7,666 bases of DNA, from positions 1-7,666 of the forward strand of contig CALAZS010000057.1 of NCBI GenBank assembly GCA_937926265.1, written 5' to 3'. Of the stretch, positions 1 through 7,208 are shown piece after piece. This DNA is from an uncultured Gammaproteobacteria bacterium (GTDB lineage: Bacteria > Pseudomonadota > Gammaproteobacteria > Chromatiales > Chromatiaceae). The position numbers and the translations under genes are program-made. How positions within the stretch are numbered: the stretch's first letter is position 1; each line of letters opens with the position of its first letter. Below the pieces are notes generated by a model. The model was not told the origin of the DNA. It saw only the letters and a program-made list of their open reading frames with translations, and ran no database searches.

Positions 1-115
1 GCGTGAAGCCGGACCCATGAATGCCGGCACAACCATCATTGCTTTTTTTGAAGATCCTGATGGTTATCCAATTGAATTAATTGGAAAACGTTCCAGCCGA
101 CCCGGCGAGAATTGA
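1..115 (+). CDS. gloA: Lactoylglutathione lyase (glyoxalase I), C-terminal fragment
   Basis: This is the 3' end of a gene whose start lies outside the window; codons run from base 2 to a TGA at 113-115, giving 37 residues. The fragment contains REAGPMNAGTTIIAF followed by EDPDGYPIELIG, closely matching the C-terminus of bacterial GloA (E. coli GloA, 135 aa, has REAGPVKGGTTVIAF and EDPDGYKIELI there). The Glu of IEL (codon 74-76) corresponds to the last metal-ligand Glu of the family (Glu122 in E. coli). The family enzyme isomerises the methylglyoxal-glutathione hemithioacetal to S-lactoylglutathione in the cytoplasm, using Ni2+ or Zn2+. Pro replaces the usual Lys in GYKIEL, a tolerable change. 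It converges on the DUF218 gene and is probably unrelated to the downstream repair operon. The product call is strong despite the short length. Confidence 0.9.
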   Translation, partial: REAGPMNAGTTIIAFFEDPDGYPIELIGKRSSRPGEN

Positions 116-136
116 GCCAAAATAATATTTTTGGCT
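115..136. terminator. Hairpin between convergent genes, possible bidirectional terminator
   Basis: AGCCAAAA (115-122) and TTTTGGCT (129-136) form a perfect 8-bp inverted repeat around a 6-base loop (TAATAT). It starts on the last base of the glyoxalase stop codon and sits between two convergent genes, where a shared terminator is expected. The stem has only four GC pairs, and no separate T-run follows on either strand. It is therefore a weak candidate for a factor-independent terminator and may only protect mRNA 3' ends. Confidence 0.4.
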
Positions 137-138
137 GT

Positions 139-169
139 AGATGTTTATCTGGATCTAAAGATGTCTATC
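139..169. repeat. 11-bp imperfect direct repeat, 20-bp period
   Basis: AGATGTTTATC (139-149) recurs as AGATGTCTATC (159-169), 10 of 11 bases identical, two helical turns apart. The right copy overlaps the stop codon of the minus-strand DUF218 gene. The left copy is also a small inverted repeat (AGAT-GTTT-ATCT). It could be remnant duplication or part of the 3' processing region; no function is evident. Confidence 0.4.
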
Positions 170-806
170 GGGGCACAACCAGGTTTTTATCAGCCAGGTT
201 CAGCCAGTAAAAAGGTATTTTGATGGTCTCTTCCAGATAAAACACAACACCCTTTTCAGTCTGGTACCAGTTAGTTTCATTAAAGACATCATTGGGGGCA
301 GCAGCCATTTCCAGTTGTATATGGCCAAGACCGTTTTGCCTGAAAACTTTATTGAAAATATAGTTTGTCCGGTAGGTATGAGGCTCATCAGTGACAAGAA
401 TGATGTGATGAATTTCATTATTCTGCTTTAGAAAATCGATCACGTCATAAACTTCATCCAGGGTACTCATGGCGCCTTCTGGATGCTTACCTGGTAAAAA
501 CTCTACCGGTACCTTTTCCTGCAACAATGCCTGGCGGGCGTAAAGATTGCGTGCTTCAACATAAGGCGACAAATGCCCAAGCCAGTTTTTTTCCCTGGTT
601 AAAAAGACACGCTTCGCATAGCCGTTATGATAAAGTTTTGCTGCATGTGCCGGGCGGGTATCAATATTGCCACTCATGATAATCATGGCATCAGCACCAT
701 CTGTAGCATTATTGACCGTCAACAGCCTTGCATATGAGGATAATATTTCGCCGCGAAATATATAAGCCAGTAAAATCAGAATAATCAGAAAAAGTATTTT
801 TTTCAT
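165..806 (-). CDS. Membrane-anchored DUF218 (SanA/YdcF/ElyC-like) protein
   Basis: The product is 213 aa from the ATG at 806. Residues 1-17 (MKKILFLIILILLAYIF) form a positively charged start plus a hydrophobic segment, so the rest should lie in the periplasm. The pattern after that fits DUF218 (Pfam PF02698). It has a strand DAMIIMSGN (39-47), R51 with A..LYHNGYAKRVFLT (55-70), E84, S114-T115 with D117-E118 (the ST.(D/E)E position), and a core strand ILVTDEPHTYR (136-146) carrying the family's H..R pair (H143, R146). Family members such as SanA and ElyC affect envelope integrity or peptidoglycan and lipid-carrier steps, but the reaction is poorly defined and cannot be assigned here. An in-frame GTG at 836 would add 10 residues. 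I prefer the ATG because it begins a normal signal anchor and a possible -10 box (TATAGT, 844-839) would place the transcript start close to that GTG. The ribosome binding site is weak either way. The gene is divergent from the repair operon. Confidence 0.82.
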   Translation of the reverse strand: MKKILFLIILILLAYIFRGEILSSYARLLTVNNATDGADAMIIMSGNIDTRPAHAAKLYHNGYAKRVFLTREKNWLGHLSPYVEARNLYARQALLQEKVPVEFLPGKHPEGAMSTLDEVYDVIDFLKQNNEIHHIILVTDEPHTYRTNYIFNKVFRQNGLGHIQLEMAAAPNDVFNETNWYQTEKGVVFYLEETIKIPFYWLNLADKNLVVPR

Positions 807-816
807 CTTTACGGTA

Positions 817-846
817 TTGCTGTAAAAAACTGGCACCCACTATACC
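817..846. promoter_or_regulatory. Candidate divergent promoters with overlapping -10 boxes
   Basis: Both strands of the short divergent gap offer a TATA-like hexamer at the same place. On the + strand, TTGCTG (817-822, three of six matches to the -35 consensus), an 18-base spacer and TATACC (841-846, four of six) point toward the AddB-like gene. On the minus strand, TATAGT (844 down to 839, five of six) points toward the DUF218 gene, but no -35 hexamer is recognisable at 16-18 bases. An adenine run (847-854) follows. If real, only one promoter could be occupied at a time. The evidence is consensus matching by eye only. Confidence 0.25.
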
Positions 847-902
847 AAAAAAAATTTACAGACTCGCCATTTGAGCCCGGAGACTGGCAAACTGAATTTG
901 CA

Positions 903-3737
903 ATGATGAAGCAGTTACCCACTATTTCAAACCAACAGTTATTTGAGCAGCTGAGACAAAATGCCTTACTGGTTACGGTCAACAATCGTCTGGCCAGGCG
1001 CATATCAAATGACTATGACCTATGGATGTCAGCAAATAGCGAGGCTGTTGTGTGGCCCTCTGCCCGCATCCTGCCGTTAAATACCTGGCTTGAGCTTCAA
1101 TTTGAGGTTTTGCATGATACCGGGCTAACAGAGCTGACCCTGCTGGACGATTTTTCCGAGAAAAAACTCTGGGAAGAGATCATTTCTCCAGAAGCGGCAA
1201 GCTTCATGATGAAACCTGCGGCAATTTCCAGGCAGGTGATGCAGGCCTGGCGCTTAATGCAACAATGGCAATTACCCATTTCCGGGTTGTCCGGTTTTTC
1301 GACAATGGAAAGCGAGTTGCTGCAACTCTGGTCAAATAGGTTCGAAGCCACTTGTGTCAGGCTAAACCTGATAAGCCAGGTCTCACTGCTGAAACTGATA
1401 AGTCAGGCATTGGCTGAAAAACAAATCCCGATCGAGCCTGAAACTGGAACTGGGACTGAGACTGAGTCTAAGCCTGAAACTGGGGCTGGGACTGGGACTG
1501 GGACTGGAACTGGTACTGAGATCGGGGTGATATTTGCAGGCTTTGAAGACCCTAACAAATTACATGACACATTAACCACTTCACTTCAGGCGATAAAAGT
1601 AAACACATTCAGATTGAAGCCGGACAACATCAATCAATCAATTTCTGTCGAAAAATACACAGATATAAAAGCTGAAGTGACTGCCGCTGCGCTCTGGGCG
1701 AAAAACAAGCTGCTTGATAACCCCAGACAGAAACTGGCCATTGTTATACCCAATCTCAACGAAAACAGACCATGGATTGAAACCCTGTTTAACAAAACAT
1801 TGCATCCGGAAAGAATACTGCCACCTCCGTATTCCAAGAGCGATCTGTTTAATTTTTCTTTAGGCATCCCATTAACTGATTACCCACTTGTTCATGATGC
1901 TTTAATAACGCTGGAGCTGCTTAAAAAAGAATTTTCGCTGGAAACCCTCAGCAAGATACTGAATGCGATTTACCTGTTTGGAAACCAGGCAAAGGATGCT
2001 GACAAGCATAAGGTTCAAAAAACCATTGTAAAACCATCGGTTGACCTGGTTTTAAAAAAACACGGCAGGCTCAACTGGACACTTAGTGATTTAATCACCT
2101 TCTGCAATAACTACCAGGGCACAAACTCACCATCAGCATTCGAAGACTGGGTCCGTAGGCTTGAAGCAATTGCAACAATTTCTGAGCAATTTAAAAACCA
2201 ACAAACACCCGAAAATTTCAGCCGATTGTTTTTGGAAACCTGGCAGACCATGGGCTGGCCAGGCAACAAAACCCTTAACTCGCATGAATACCAGCAATCC
2301 GAAAAACTGCTGCATCTGCTGCAGCGTTTCCGTCATATCAGCCAGGTAAAAACCAAGCTTTCATTACCTGAAGCTATCCGCCTGATTAGACAATTTGCCA
2401 CTGAAACCATTTACCAGGAACAGTCTGAGCAATCGCCGCTTTTGGTTTCCGGCTTACTTGAAGCTGCAGGACAGCAATTTGACGCACTTTGGTTAAGTGG
2501 CATGGATGATCAGAATCTTCCGCAACAAACACCGGCAAACCCATTGATTCCACTGTCATTGCAAAAACAATATAACATGCCTCATAGCTCGCCGGAACGT
2601 GAGCACCACTATGCAAAACACTTACTTGAACATTTTATCGAAAACAGTGTTGATACTATTATAAGTTACCCCGCACAGGAACAGGACAAAGTCCTAAGAG
2701 CCAGCAGCCTGTTAAATGATTATCAACATATCGATAAAACAGAATTTGAAACAACGCATGACATGAGTGATTCAGTTCTGCAGCCTGAAACGGATAATGA
2801 AGTTTCGTTAACCCGCTTACCGGAACATTATCCTGCTCACGGTGGCAGCGGCATTTTAACCAGCCAGGCACAGTGTCCTTTTAAGGCGGCTGCCTTGTTC
2901 CGTTTAAACGCAAATGAACCGGAAACACCTGTTGATGGTGTTTCGCCACTGGACCGCGGTATACAAATTCACCGCGCCCTGGAACTGCTCTGGCAAAAAA
3001 TAAAATCCAGGCAGCAACTCATAGACATTTCATCAGAAGCATTGCATCAGTTAATTAATCAAACGCTCAACAAAGTATTTTTTAATTATCAAAACCGGCG
3101 CCCGGATCTGTACACATCACAATTTTTACAACTGGAAAAACAGCGGCTCAGCAACCTTCTTACAGAATGGTTTGAACTGGAAAAACAGCGTTTGCCCCCC
3201 TTTAAGGTCATTGCGACAGAACAGAAGAACAGCATCGAGGTAGGTGGGCTTCTTTTAAAAACCCAGGCCGACAGAATTGATGAACTCGATAGTGGTCAAC
3301 GCATTATCATTGATTATAAAACCGGTAGTTCAGCCAGCAGTAAATCATGGCAGGAAGAAGTCATTCTTGAACCACAACTTCCACTTTACAGCCTGGCTGA
3401 AGATAAAACGCTTGCTGCACTTGCATTAGCCCAGGTGCACGAAAAGGCCTGTCAGTTTAGTGGCCTGGCAAATCAGGAAAATGTTTTACCCGGCGTAAAA
3501 TATATTCCGGAAAACAATATTGATGGAGACACCTATAGTGGTGAGGATAATAGCTGGAACCAACTAAGAGAAACCTGGAAAAACCAGCTTACCGCGTTGG
3601 CCGAGGGCTTTCGTTCCGGCTCGGTTGAAATCAACCCGTATAACTGCCAATTCTGTAATCTTGAATCTTTATGTCGCAAGCATGAAATTGATTACCAGCC
3701 TAATGAAATGCAGGATGTTCTGGAGCAGGAAAAATGA
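903..3737 (+). CDS. addB: AddB-like PD-(D/E)XK nuclease subunit with Fe-S cysteines
   Basis: This 944-aa protein resembles the proteobacterial family of about 900 residues related to AddB (TIGR03623, 'probable DNA repair protein', from memory). The N-terminus (LLVTVNNRLARRI, 22-34) has the SF1 helicase fold signature but no Walker A GKT, so no ATPase is expected. LAIVIPN (278-284), FNFSLGIPL (316-324) and FDALWLSGMDDQNLP (from 526) are typical AddB-family blocks. The C-terminal nuclease shows H690 in LDRGIQIHRALE, D790, D804 and K806 (ADRID, then IIIDYKTG), and Q825...Y829. C658 plus C915-x2-C918-x5-C924 match the four ligands of the AddB 4Fe-4S cluster. The partner is the downstream helicase; together they should resect double-strand breaks. 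The start is one of two adjacent ATGs (903, 906) with no good Shine-Dalgarno. Residues 178-205 are an unusual X-Thr repeat. It is shorter than B. subtilis AddB (about 1,170 aa), so the symbol means AddB-type rather than strict orthology. Confidence 0.87.
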   Translation: MMKQLPTISNQQLFEQLRQNALLVTVNNRLARRISNDYDLWMSANSEAVVWPSARILPLNTWLELQFEVLHDTGLTELTLLDDFSEKKLWEEIISPEAASFMMKPAAISRQVMQAWRLMQQWQLPISGLSGFSTMESELLQLWSNRFEATCVRLNLISQVSLLKLISQALAEKQIPIEPETGTGTETESKPETGAGTGTGTGTGTEIGVIFAGFEDPNKLHDTLTTSLQAIKVNTFRLKPDNINQSISVEKYTDIKAEVTAAALWAKNKLLDNPRQKLAIVIPNLNENRPWIETLFNKTLHPERILPPPYSKSDLFNFSLGIPLTDYPLVHDALITLELLKKEFSLETLSKILNAIYLFGNQAKDADKHKVQKTIVKPSVDLVLKKHGRLNWTLSDLITFCNNYQGTNSPSAFEDWVRRLEAIATISEQFKNQQTPENFSRLFLETWQTMGWPGNKTLNSHEYQQSEKLLHLLQRFRHISQVKTKLSLPEAIRLIRQFATETIYQEQSEQSPLLVSGLLEAAGQQFDALWLSGMDDQNLPQQTPANPLIPLSLQKQYNMPHSSPEREHHYAKHLLEHFIENSVDTIISYPAQEQDKVLRASSLLNDYQHIDKTEFETTHDMSDSVLQPETDNEVSLTRLPEHYPAHGGSGILTSQAQCPFKAAALFRLNANEPETPVDGVSPLDRGIQIHRALELLWQKIKSRQQLIDISSEALHQLINQTLNKVFFNYQNRRPDLYTSQFLQLEKQRLSNLLTEWFELEKQRLPPFKVIATEQKNSIEVGGLLLKTQADRIDELDSGQRIIIDYKTGSSASSKSWQEEVILEPQLPLYSLAEDKTLAALALAQVHEKACQFSGLANQENVLPGVKYIPENNIDGDTYSGEDNSWNQLRETWKNQLTALAEGFRSGSVEINPYNCQFCNLESLCRKHEIDYQPNEMQDVLEQEK
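1368..1407. repeat. 13-bp direct repeat within the AddB-like gene
   Basis: CTGATAAGCCAGG (1368-1380) recurs as CTGATAAGTCAGG (1395-1407), 12 of 13 bases identical, offset by 27 bases or exactly nine codons. It encodes LISQV (156-160) and LISQA (165-169). It lies about 27 bases before the hexanucleotide array and may be an older duplication in the same repeat-prone stretch, although a repeated amphipathic helix pattern could also explain it. Confidence 0.45.
1435..1518 (+). repeat. Hexanucleotide tandem array encoding an X-Thr dipeptide repeat
   Basis: Fourteen consecutive 6-base units fit the consensus RRACTG, for example three exact GGACTG copies at 1489-1506. Some units are diverged (AGCCTG, AGTCTA, GGGCTG). 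A 13-base block, AGCCTGAAACTGG, is repeated perfectly at 1435-1447 and 1471-1483, exactly six units apart, which suggests that a larger segment was also duplicated. The array is in frame: each unit adds two codons, giving alternating Glu/Gly/Lys and mostly Thr (with some Pro, Ser and Ala) at residues 178-205 of the AddB-like protein. It sits just before the strand IGVIFAGFE (207-215), probably in a surface loop. Length changes by whole units would not shift the frame. Confidence 0.92.
1482..1502 (+). other. Canonical G-quadruplex motif on the coding strand
   Basis: Four G-runs occur at 1482-1485 (GGGG), 1488-1490, 1494-1496 and 1500-1502, separated by loops of two, three and three bases (CT, ACT, ACT). 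This satisfies the usual G3+N1-7 rule with short loops, which generally favours stable folding. It lies on the non-template strand, so the same structure could form in the mRNA. It is a by-product of the hexanucleotide array; whether it folds in the cell is unknown. Confidence 0.7.
3722..3737 (+). promoter_or_regulatory. Ribosome binding site and ATGA coupling junction of the addBA pair
   Basis: GGAG at 3722-3725 lies eight bases before the ATG at 3734, with a second purine block AGGA (3727-3730) closer in. The start codon overlaps the upstream TGA stop as ATGA (3734-3737). Together these fix the start of the helicase gene and imply translational coupling, which suits two subunits needed in equal amounts. 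Confidence 0.85.
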
Positions 3738-6700
3738 CCAAAGACCAGGATCAACGCGACCAGGCACTTAATACTGACAATTCATATATTGTTCAGGCAC
3801 CGGCCGGCTCCGGTAAAACCGAACTTATCAGTCAACGCTTTTTAGCATTGCTGGCAAAAACAGATTTACCCGAATCCATCCTGGCGATCACTTTTACGCG
3901 CAAAGCAGCCTCTGAAATGCGTCTGAGAATCCTCCAGGCACTTGAATCCGCTTCTGACGACAAGCCGGCAGAAAACCATAAGATAAAAACCTGGCAACTC
4001 GCCCGGGCTGTTATGGATCAGGATAATCGTCAGGGATGGAATCTTTTATCTTCGCCGGCAAGGCTCAGGGTTTTAACCATCGACAGTCTTAATGCCTCAC
4101 TGACAAGACAAATGCCATTACTCTCAAAACTTGGCGCATCTGTCTCACCAGTTGAACAGGCTGACAGGCTCTACCGCGAAGCAGCACGTCAAACACTCAA
4201 ACTGCTGGAAACAGATGATTGCAGAAATGACCTTTCCGTTCTTATGCTGCATCTTGGCAATAACATTGAACGCATTCAGCAGCTATTAGTCACCATGTTG
4301 TCACGGCGTGACCAATGGTTAAGACATATTGCCTCAATACGATCAAAAGAAGGCCCGCGCGCAATTCTTGAAAATGCCCTGCAAACCTTTATCAGGGAAC
4401 ATCTGCAACAACTCATTCAACATATTCGTCCAGGCATGAGTGAAGAACTGGCCGATGTCGCTCACTTTGCCTCACAACATGTTGACCCGACCAGGCAACC
4501 CGCGATTGCTGCCTGGTCAAAAGATGACATCAACCTCACAACTGATATATCAAGCCTGAGTTACTGGCAGGCATTTGCGGAATTACTCTTTACAGGATCC
4601 GGCGACCCAAGAAAAAGCCTGTCAATTACAATAGGTTTTCCTGCACCCAGCAAAGAGAAAGATGCTGAAAAGAAAATCTTTCTTGAAGAACAAAAAGCCC
4701 GCCTTAAAAAACTTATAGACGAAATAAGCCTGCAACCAGTGCTTTGTAAACTTTTTACTGATTTACGTTACATGCCTGCACCTGTCTACACCGACAACCA
4801 GTGGCAACTTGTTAAGGCGCTGAGCAATGTCCTTGTTCACAGCGCAGCCCAACTTCAACTGGTTTTTGCTGATTATGGCCAGGTAGACTTTAGTGAAATT
4901 GCATTGTCCGCAAAGCAGGCCCTGGGTGACCATCAAAACCCGACAGACCTGGCCATGATCATGGATTACCGTCTGCAACACGTTCTGATTGACGAATTCC
5001 AGGATACCTCCCAAGGGCAAATGGACTTGATAGAGGCACTCACCCGTGAATGGCAACCCGGTGATGGTAAAACCCTGTTCCTGGTTGGTGACCCGATGCA
5101 GTCCATTTACCGTTTTCGTGAAGCCGAAGTAAGTCTGTATTTAAAAGCCCGAAAAAACGGCATTGGCAACATAAGACTTATTCCTCTCACACTGCAGGTT
5201 AACTTTCGATCACAAAAAGGCATAGTTGACTGGGTAAACAACAACCTTGCCGATGCTTTTCCACCGGAAGAAAACGATTCAACCGGCGCGGTGAGTTACA
5301 GTCCATCTGTGCCATTTCACCCGGCTGAAAGTGAAGCCGCGGTCAAAATTGATCTTCTGAATGAAAAGAATGATTTTGCCGAGGCAGAAAAAATAGCCGA
5401 CATTGTTGAAAAAAAGTTAAGTCAAACATCTGAAAACATCGCCATACTGGTGAGAAGCCGCTCGCAACTGATCGATATTATTACCCTTTTGAATCAACGT
5501 CAGATTGCTTTTCAGGCAGTTGAACTGGAACCACTGGCTAACCTACCCTGCATAATCGATTTATACATAATTACGCGTGCCTTTCACCAGCTTGGCGACC
5601 GGCTCTACTGGCTGGCACTGTTAAGGGCACCATGGTGTGGCCTGTTAATTGATGACCTTCAAATTCTGGCCGAAGCTGCTGACCCGGTAATTTTAAATAA
5701 TTGTCGTAACCCGGAGCACATCAAAAAGCTTTCCCGGCAAGGCCTGGCAAGACTGAATCGTTTCATGGGTCTGTTTGAACCTTTTCTCAACAACCAGGGC
5801 AATCTTTCATTTCGGCATTTACTTGAAATGACCTGGTCTGCAATCGGTGGCATTGATTTCTACCCCGGAACAACCAACAGCAATGCAATCAACCGTTACC
5901 TTGAACTTGTCAGCCAACACGAAAAAGGCGGGCACCTGGATGATTTGACACTGTTTAACCAGGACCTGGAGAAACTTTACGCTCCAGCTGACAGCCAGTC
6001 AGATGGCCGGCTGCAGATTATGACTATTCACAAATCCAAGGGCCTGGAGTTTGATAATGTAATTCTGCCTGGCCTTGGTAAAACCGGTAAAAGTGATGAG
6101 TCGGTATTGCTTGAATGGCTGGAAAGACCCAATACTGAAGGCCAGTCTGACCTGTTGATGGCACCGATCAAATCTTCAAAAGATGCCAAACCCGATCAGA
6201 TCAGTATCAGCCTGAAAGCCATAAACAAGGAAAAGGCAAGTCATGAAATGACACGCTTGCTTTACGTGGCGTTGACAAGGGCAAAAAAACAGCTGCATCT
6301 GTTCGGCCATGTTGGTTTTGACCAAAAAGGACAAAAGCGAATAGCTTCAGGCTCTCTTTTAGCGATTATCTGGCAAAACATTGCCGCTGACTTCAATCAC
6401 CTGAAAAAACCGGAGACCAATGACGAGCTTTCAGCACAGCAGCTGCTCTTCAGCCCCAAACGCAAACGCCTGCCTCTGGATTGGCAACCGCAAGTTCCAA
6501 AACCATTGCCTATCACCATCGCAAACGATGAACCTGAGAGTAATCAGGGGCAGGCAATACTGGATTTTGACTGGGCCTCCGAAACTGCCCGGCATATCGG
6601 CACTTTATCTCACCGGTATTTTGAAAAACTTGCCAGAGACAGGCAGTTTTTTGACCCACAACATACAGAAGATCACAGGCATAGTATTGAAAGATCGCTG

Positions 6701-7114
6701 TTAAAGCTGGGCACCCGTGTTTCTGAGCTTGAGACAGCAGTGGATAAGGTCCTGCAGGCCATGATTAACTTGTGTACTGATAACCGCGGCCAGTGGATCG
6801 TTAATTCTCATAAGTATGCTCAAAATGAATATGCCCTGACCTATCGATCCGGCGAACACTTTAAAAAAGTCATTATTGACCGGACTTTTGTCGATGAAGA
6901 TGGCATACGCTGGATAATCGACTACAAAACCGGCTCTCATCAAGGTGCTGATATAGAAGCGTTTCTTGATAACGAATTGCAGCGCTATAGCGGACAACTT
7001 GAACATTATGCTGACCTTTTCTCTCACCTGGACAGCCGCCCGATCAAGCTGGGCCTGTATTTCCCCTTGCTGAAAGGCTGGCGTGAATGGGACTATGTGC
7101 CAGCTAAAAACTAA
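3734..7114 (+). CDS. addA: AddA-like UvrD-family helicase-nuclease
   Basis: This 1126-aa protein is an SF1A helicase fused to a RecB-type nuclease. Helicase motifs appear in order: Walker A APAGSGKT (22-29, K28); Ia AITFTRKAASEM (51-62); Ib TIDS (115-118); Walker B DEFQD (420-424); III VGDPMQSIYRFR (451-462); IV NFRS (490-493); V MTIHKSKGLEF (763-773); VI LLYVALTRAKK (842-852). The C-terminal PD-(D/E)XK domain has H960 (GTLSHRYFE), D1049 (IIDRTFVD), D1063 and K1065 (IIDYKTG), and Q1088...Y1092 (QLEHY). All catalytic residues I would look for are present. The family unwinds DNA from broken ends with ATP and cuts the strands until a Chi-like signal leaves a 3' tail for RecA. The gene overlaps and follows its AddB-like partner. 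Alternatives in the same superfamily are RecB or a stand-alone UvrD-like protein, but length, nuclease and partner favour AddA-type. No clear terminator follows. Confidence 0.92.
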   Translation: MTKDQDQRDQALNTDNSYIVQAPAGSGKTELISQRFLALLAKTDLPESILAITFTRKAASEMRLRILQALESASDDKPAENHKIKTWQLARAVMDQDNRQGWNLLSSPARLRVLTIDSLNASLTRQMPLLSKLGASVSPVEQADRLYREAARQTLKLLETDDCRNDLSVLMLHLGNNIERIQQLLVTMLSRRDQWLRHIASIRSKEGPRAILENALQTFIREHLQQLIQHIRPGMSEELADVAHFASQHVDPTRQPAIAAWSKDDINLTTDISSLSYWQAFAELLFTGSGDPRKSLSITIGFPAPSKEKDAEKKIFLEEQKARLKKLIDEISLQPVLCKLFTDLRYMPAPVYTDNQWQLVKALSNVLVHSAAQLQLVFADYGQVDFSEIALSAKQALGDHQNPTDLAMIMDYRLQHVLIDEFQDTSQGQMDLIEALTREWQPGDGKTLFLVGDPMQSIYRFREAEVSLYLKARKNGIGNIRLIPLTLQVNFRSQKGIVDWVNNNLADAFPPEENDSTGAVSYSPSVPFHPAESEAAVKIDLLNEKNDFAEAEKIADIVEKKLSQTSENIAILVRSRSQLIDIITLLNQRQIAFQAVELEPLANLPCIIDLYIITRAFHQLGDRLYWLALLRAPWCGLLIDDLQILAEAADPVILNNCRNPEHIKKLSRQGLARLNRFMGLFEPFLNNQGNLSFRHLLEMTWSAIGGIDFYPGTTNSNAINRYLELVSQHEKGGHLDDLTLFNQDLEKLYAPADSQSDGRLQIMTIHKSKGLEFDNVILPGLGKTGKSDESVLLEWLERPNTEGQSDLLMAPIKSSKDAKPDQISISLKAINKEKASHEMTRLLYVALTRAKKQLHLFGHVGFDQKGQKRIASGSLLAIIWQNIAADFNHLKKPETNDELSAQQLLFSPKRKRLPLDWQPQVPKPLPITIANDEPESNQGQAILDFDWASETARHIGTLSHRYFEKLARDRQFFDPQHTEDHRHSIERSLLKLGTRVSELETAVDKVLQAMINLCTDNRGQWIVNSHKYAQNEYALTYRSGEHFKKVIIDRTFVDEDGIRWIIDYKTGSHQGADIEAFLDNELQRYSGQLEHYADLFSHLDSRPIKLGLYFPLLKGWREWDYVPAKN

Positions 7115-7135
7115 GACCTTGCCAGTGTTTAATAG

Positions 7136-7156
7136 TGCTTACCACCCTGCTTACCA
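7136..7156 (+). repeat. Short direct repeat TGCTTACCA, 12-bp period
   Basis: TGCTTACCA occurs at 7136-7144 and again at 7148-7156, separated by CCC. It lies in the 94-base gap after the helicase gene, and the right copy overlaps the candidate -35 box for the next gene. It could be a small regulator site or chance. Confidence 0.35.
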
Positions 7157-7179
7157 ATGGCACGTAACCTGCATATTCT
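7151..7179 (+). promoter_or_regulatory. Candidate promoter for the small secreted-protein gene
   Basis: TTACCA (7151-7156) and TATTCT (7174-7179), each four of six matches to the sigma70 consensus, are spaced by exactly 17 bases. Transcription would start near 7186 and leave a leader of about 23 bases before the ATG at 7209. The match is weak, but placement between two genes without a visible terminator makes it worth noting. Confidence 0.3.
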
Positions 7180-7208
7180 TGATTGAATTCATTAATTTTG
7201 GTCGAAAA

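Noticed and set aside
165..836. GTG at 836 as the start of the DUF218 gene
   Set aside because: It adds ten residues before a normal signal anchor, lacks a convincing ribosome binding site, and may lie at or upstream of the transcript start if TATAGT is the -10 box.
1435..1518. A CRISPR array or regulatory iteron set
   Set aside because: The units are 6 bp with no spacers and lie in frame within a coding region; this is a simple tandem repeat.
4763..5056. Minus-strand open frames inside the large genes (also 1097-1351, 1634-1867, 2386-2616, 6701-7027)
   Set aside because: Their translations show no recognisable motifs and lie opposite strongly supported coding sequence, so they are shadows.
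903..7114. A two-gene helicase-nuclease anti-phage defence system
   Set aside because: UvrD-like helicase plus nuclease pairs occur in defence loci, but the AddB-type Fe-S cysteines, the family blocks and the ordinary housekeeping neighbours point to recombinational repair. No other defence or mobile genes are near.
7083..7208. N-terminal extension of the last gene back to 7083
   Set aside because: It would overlap the helicase gene in another frame and hide a good signal peptide that starts at 7209.
7115..7208. A factor-independent terminator after the helicase gene
   Set aside because: No GC-rich hairpin followed by a T-run was found in this gap; a distant TGCCA/TGGCA pair is too short and too far apart.
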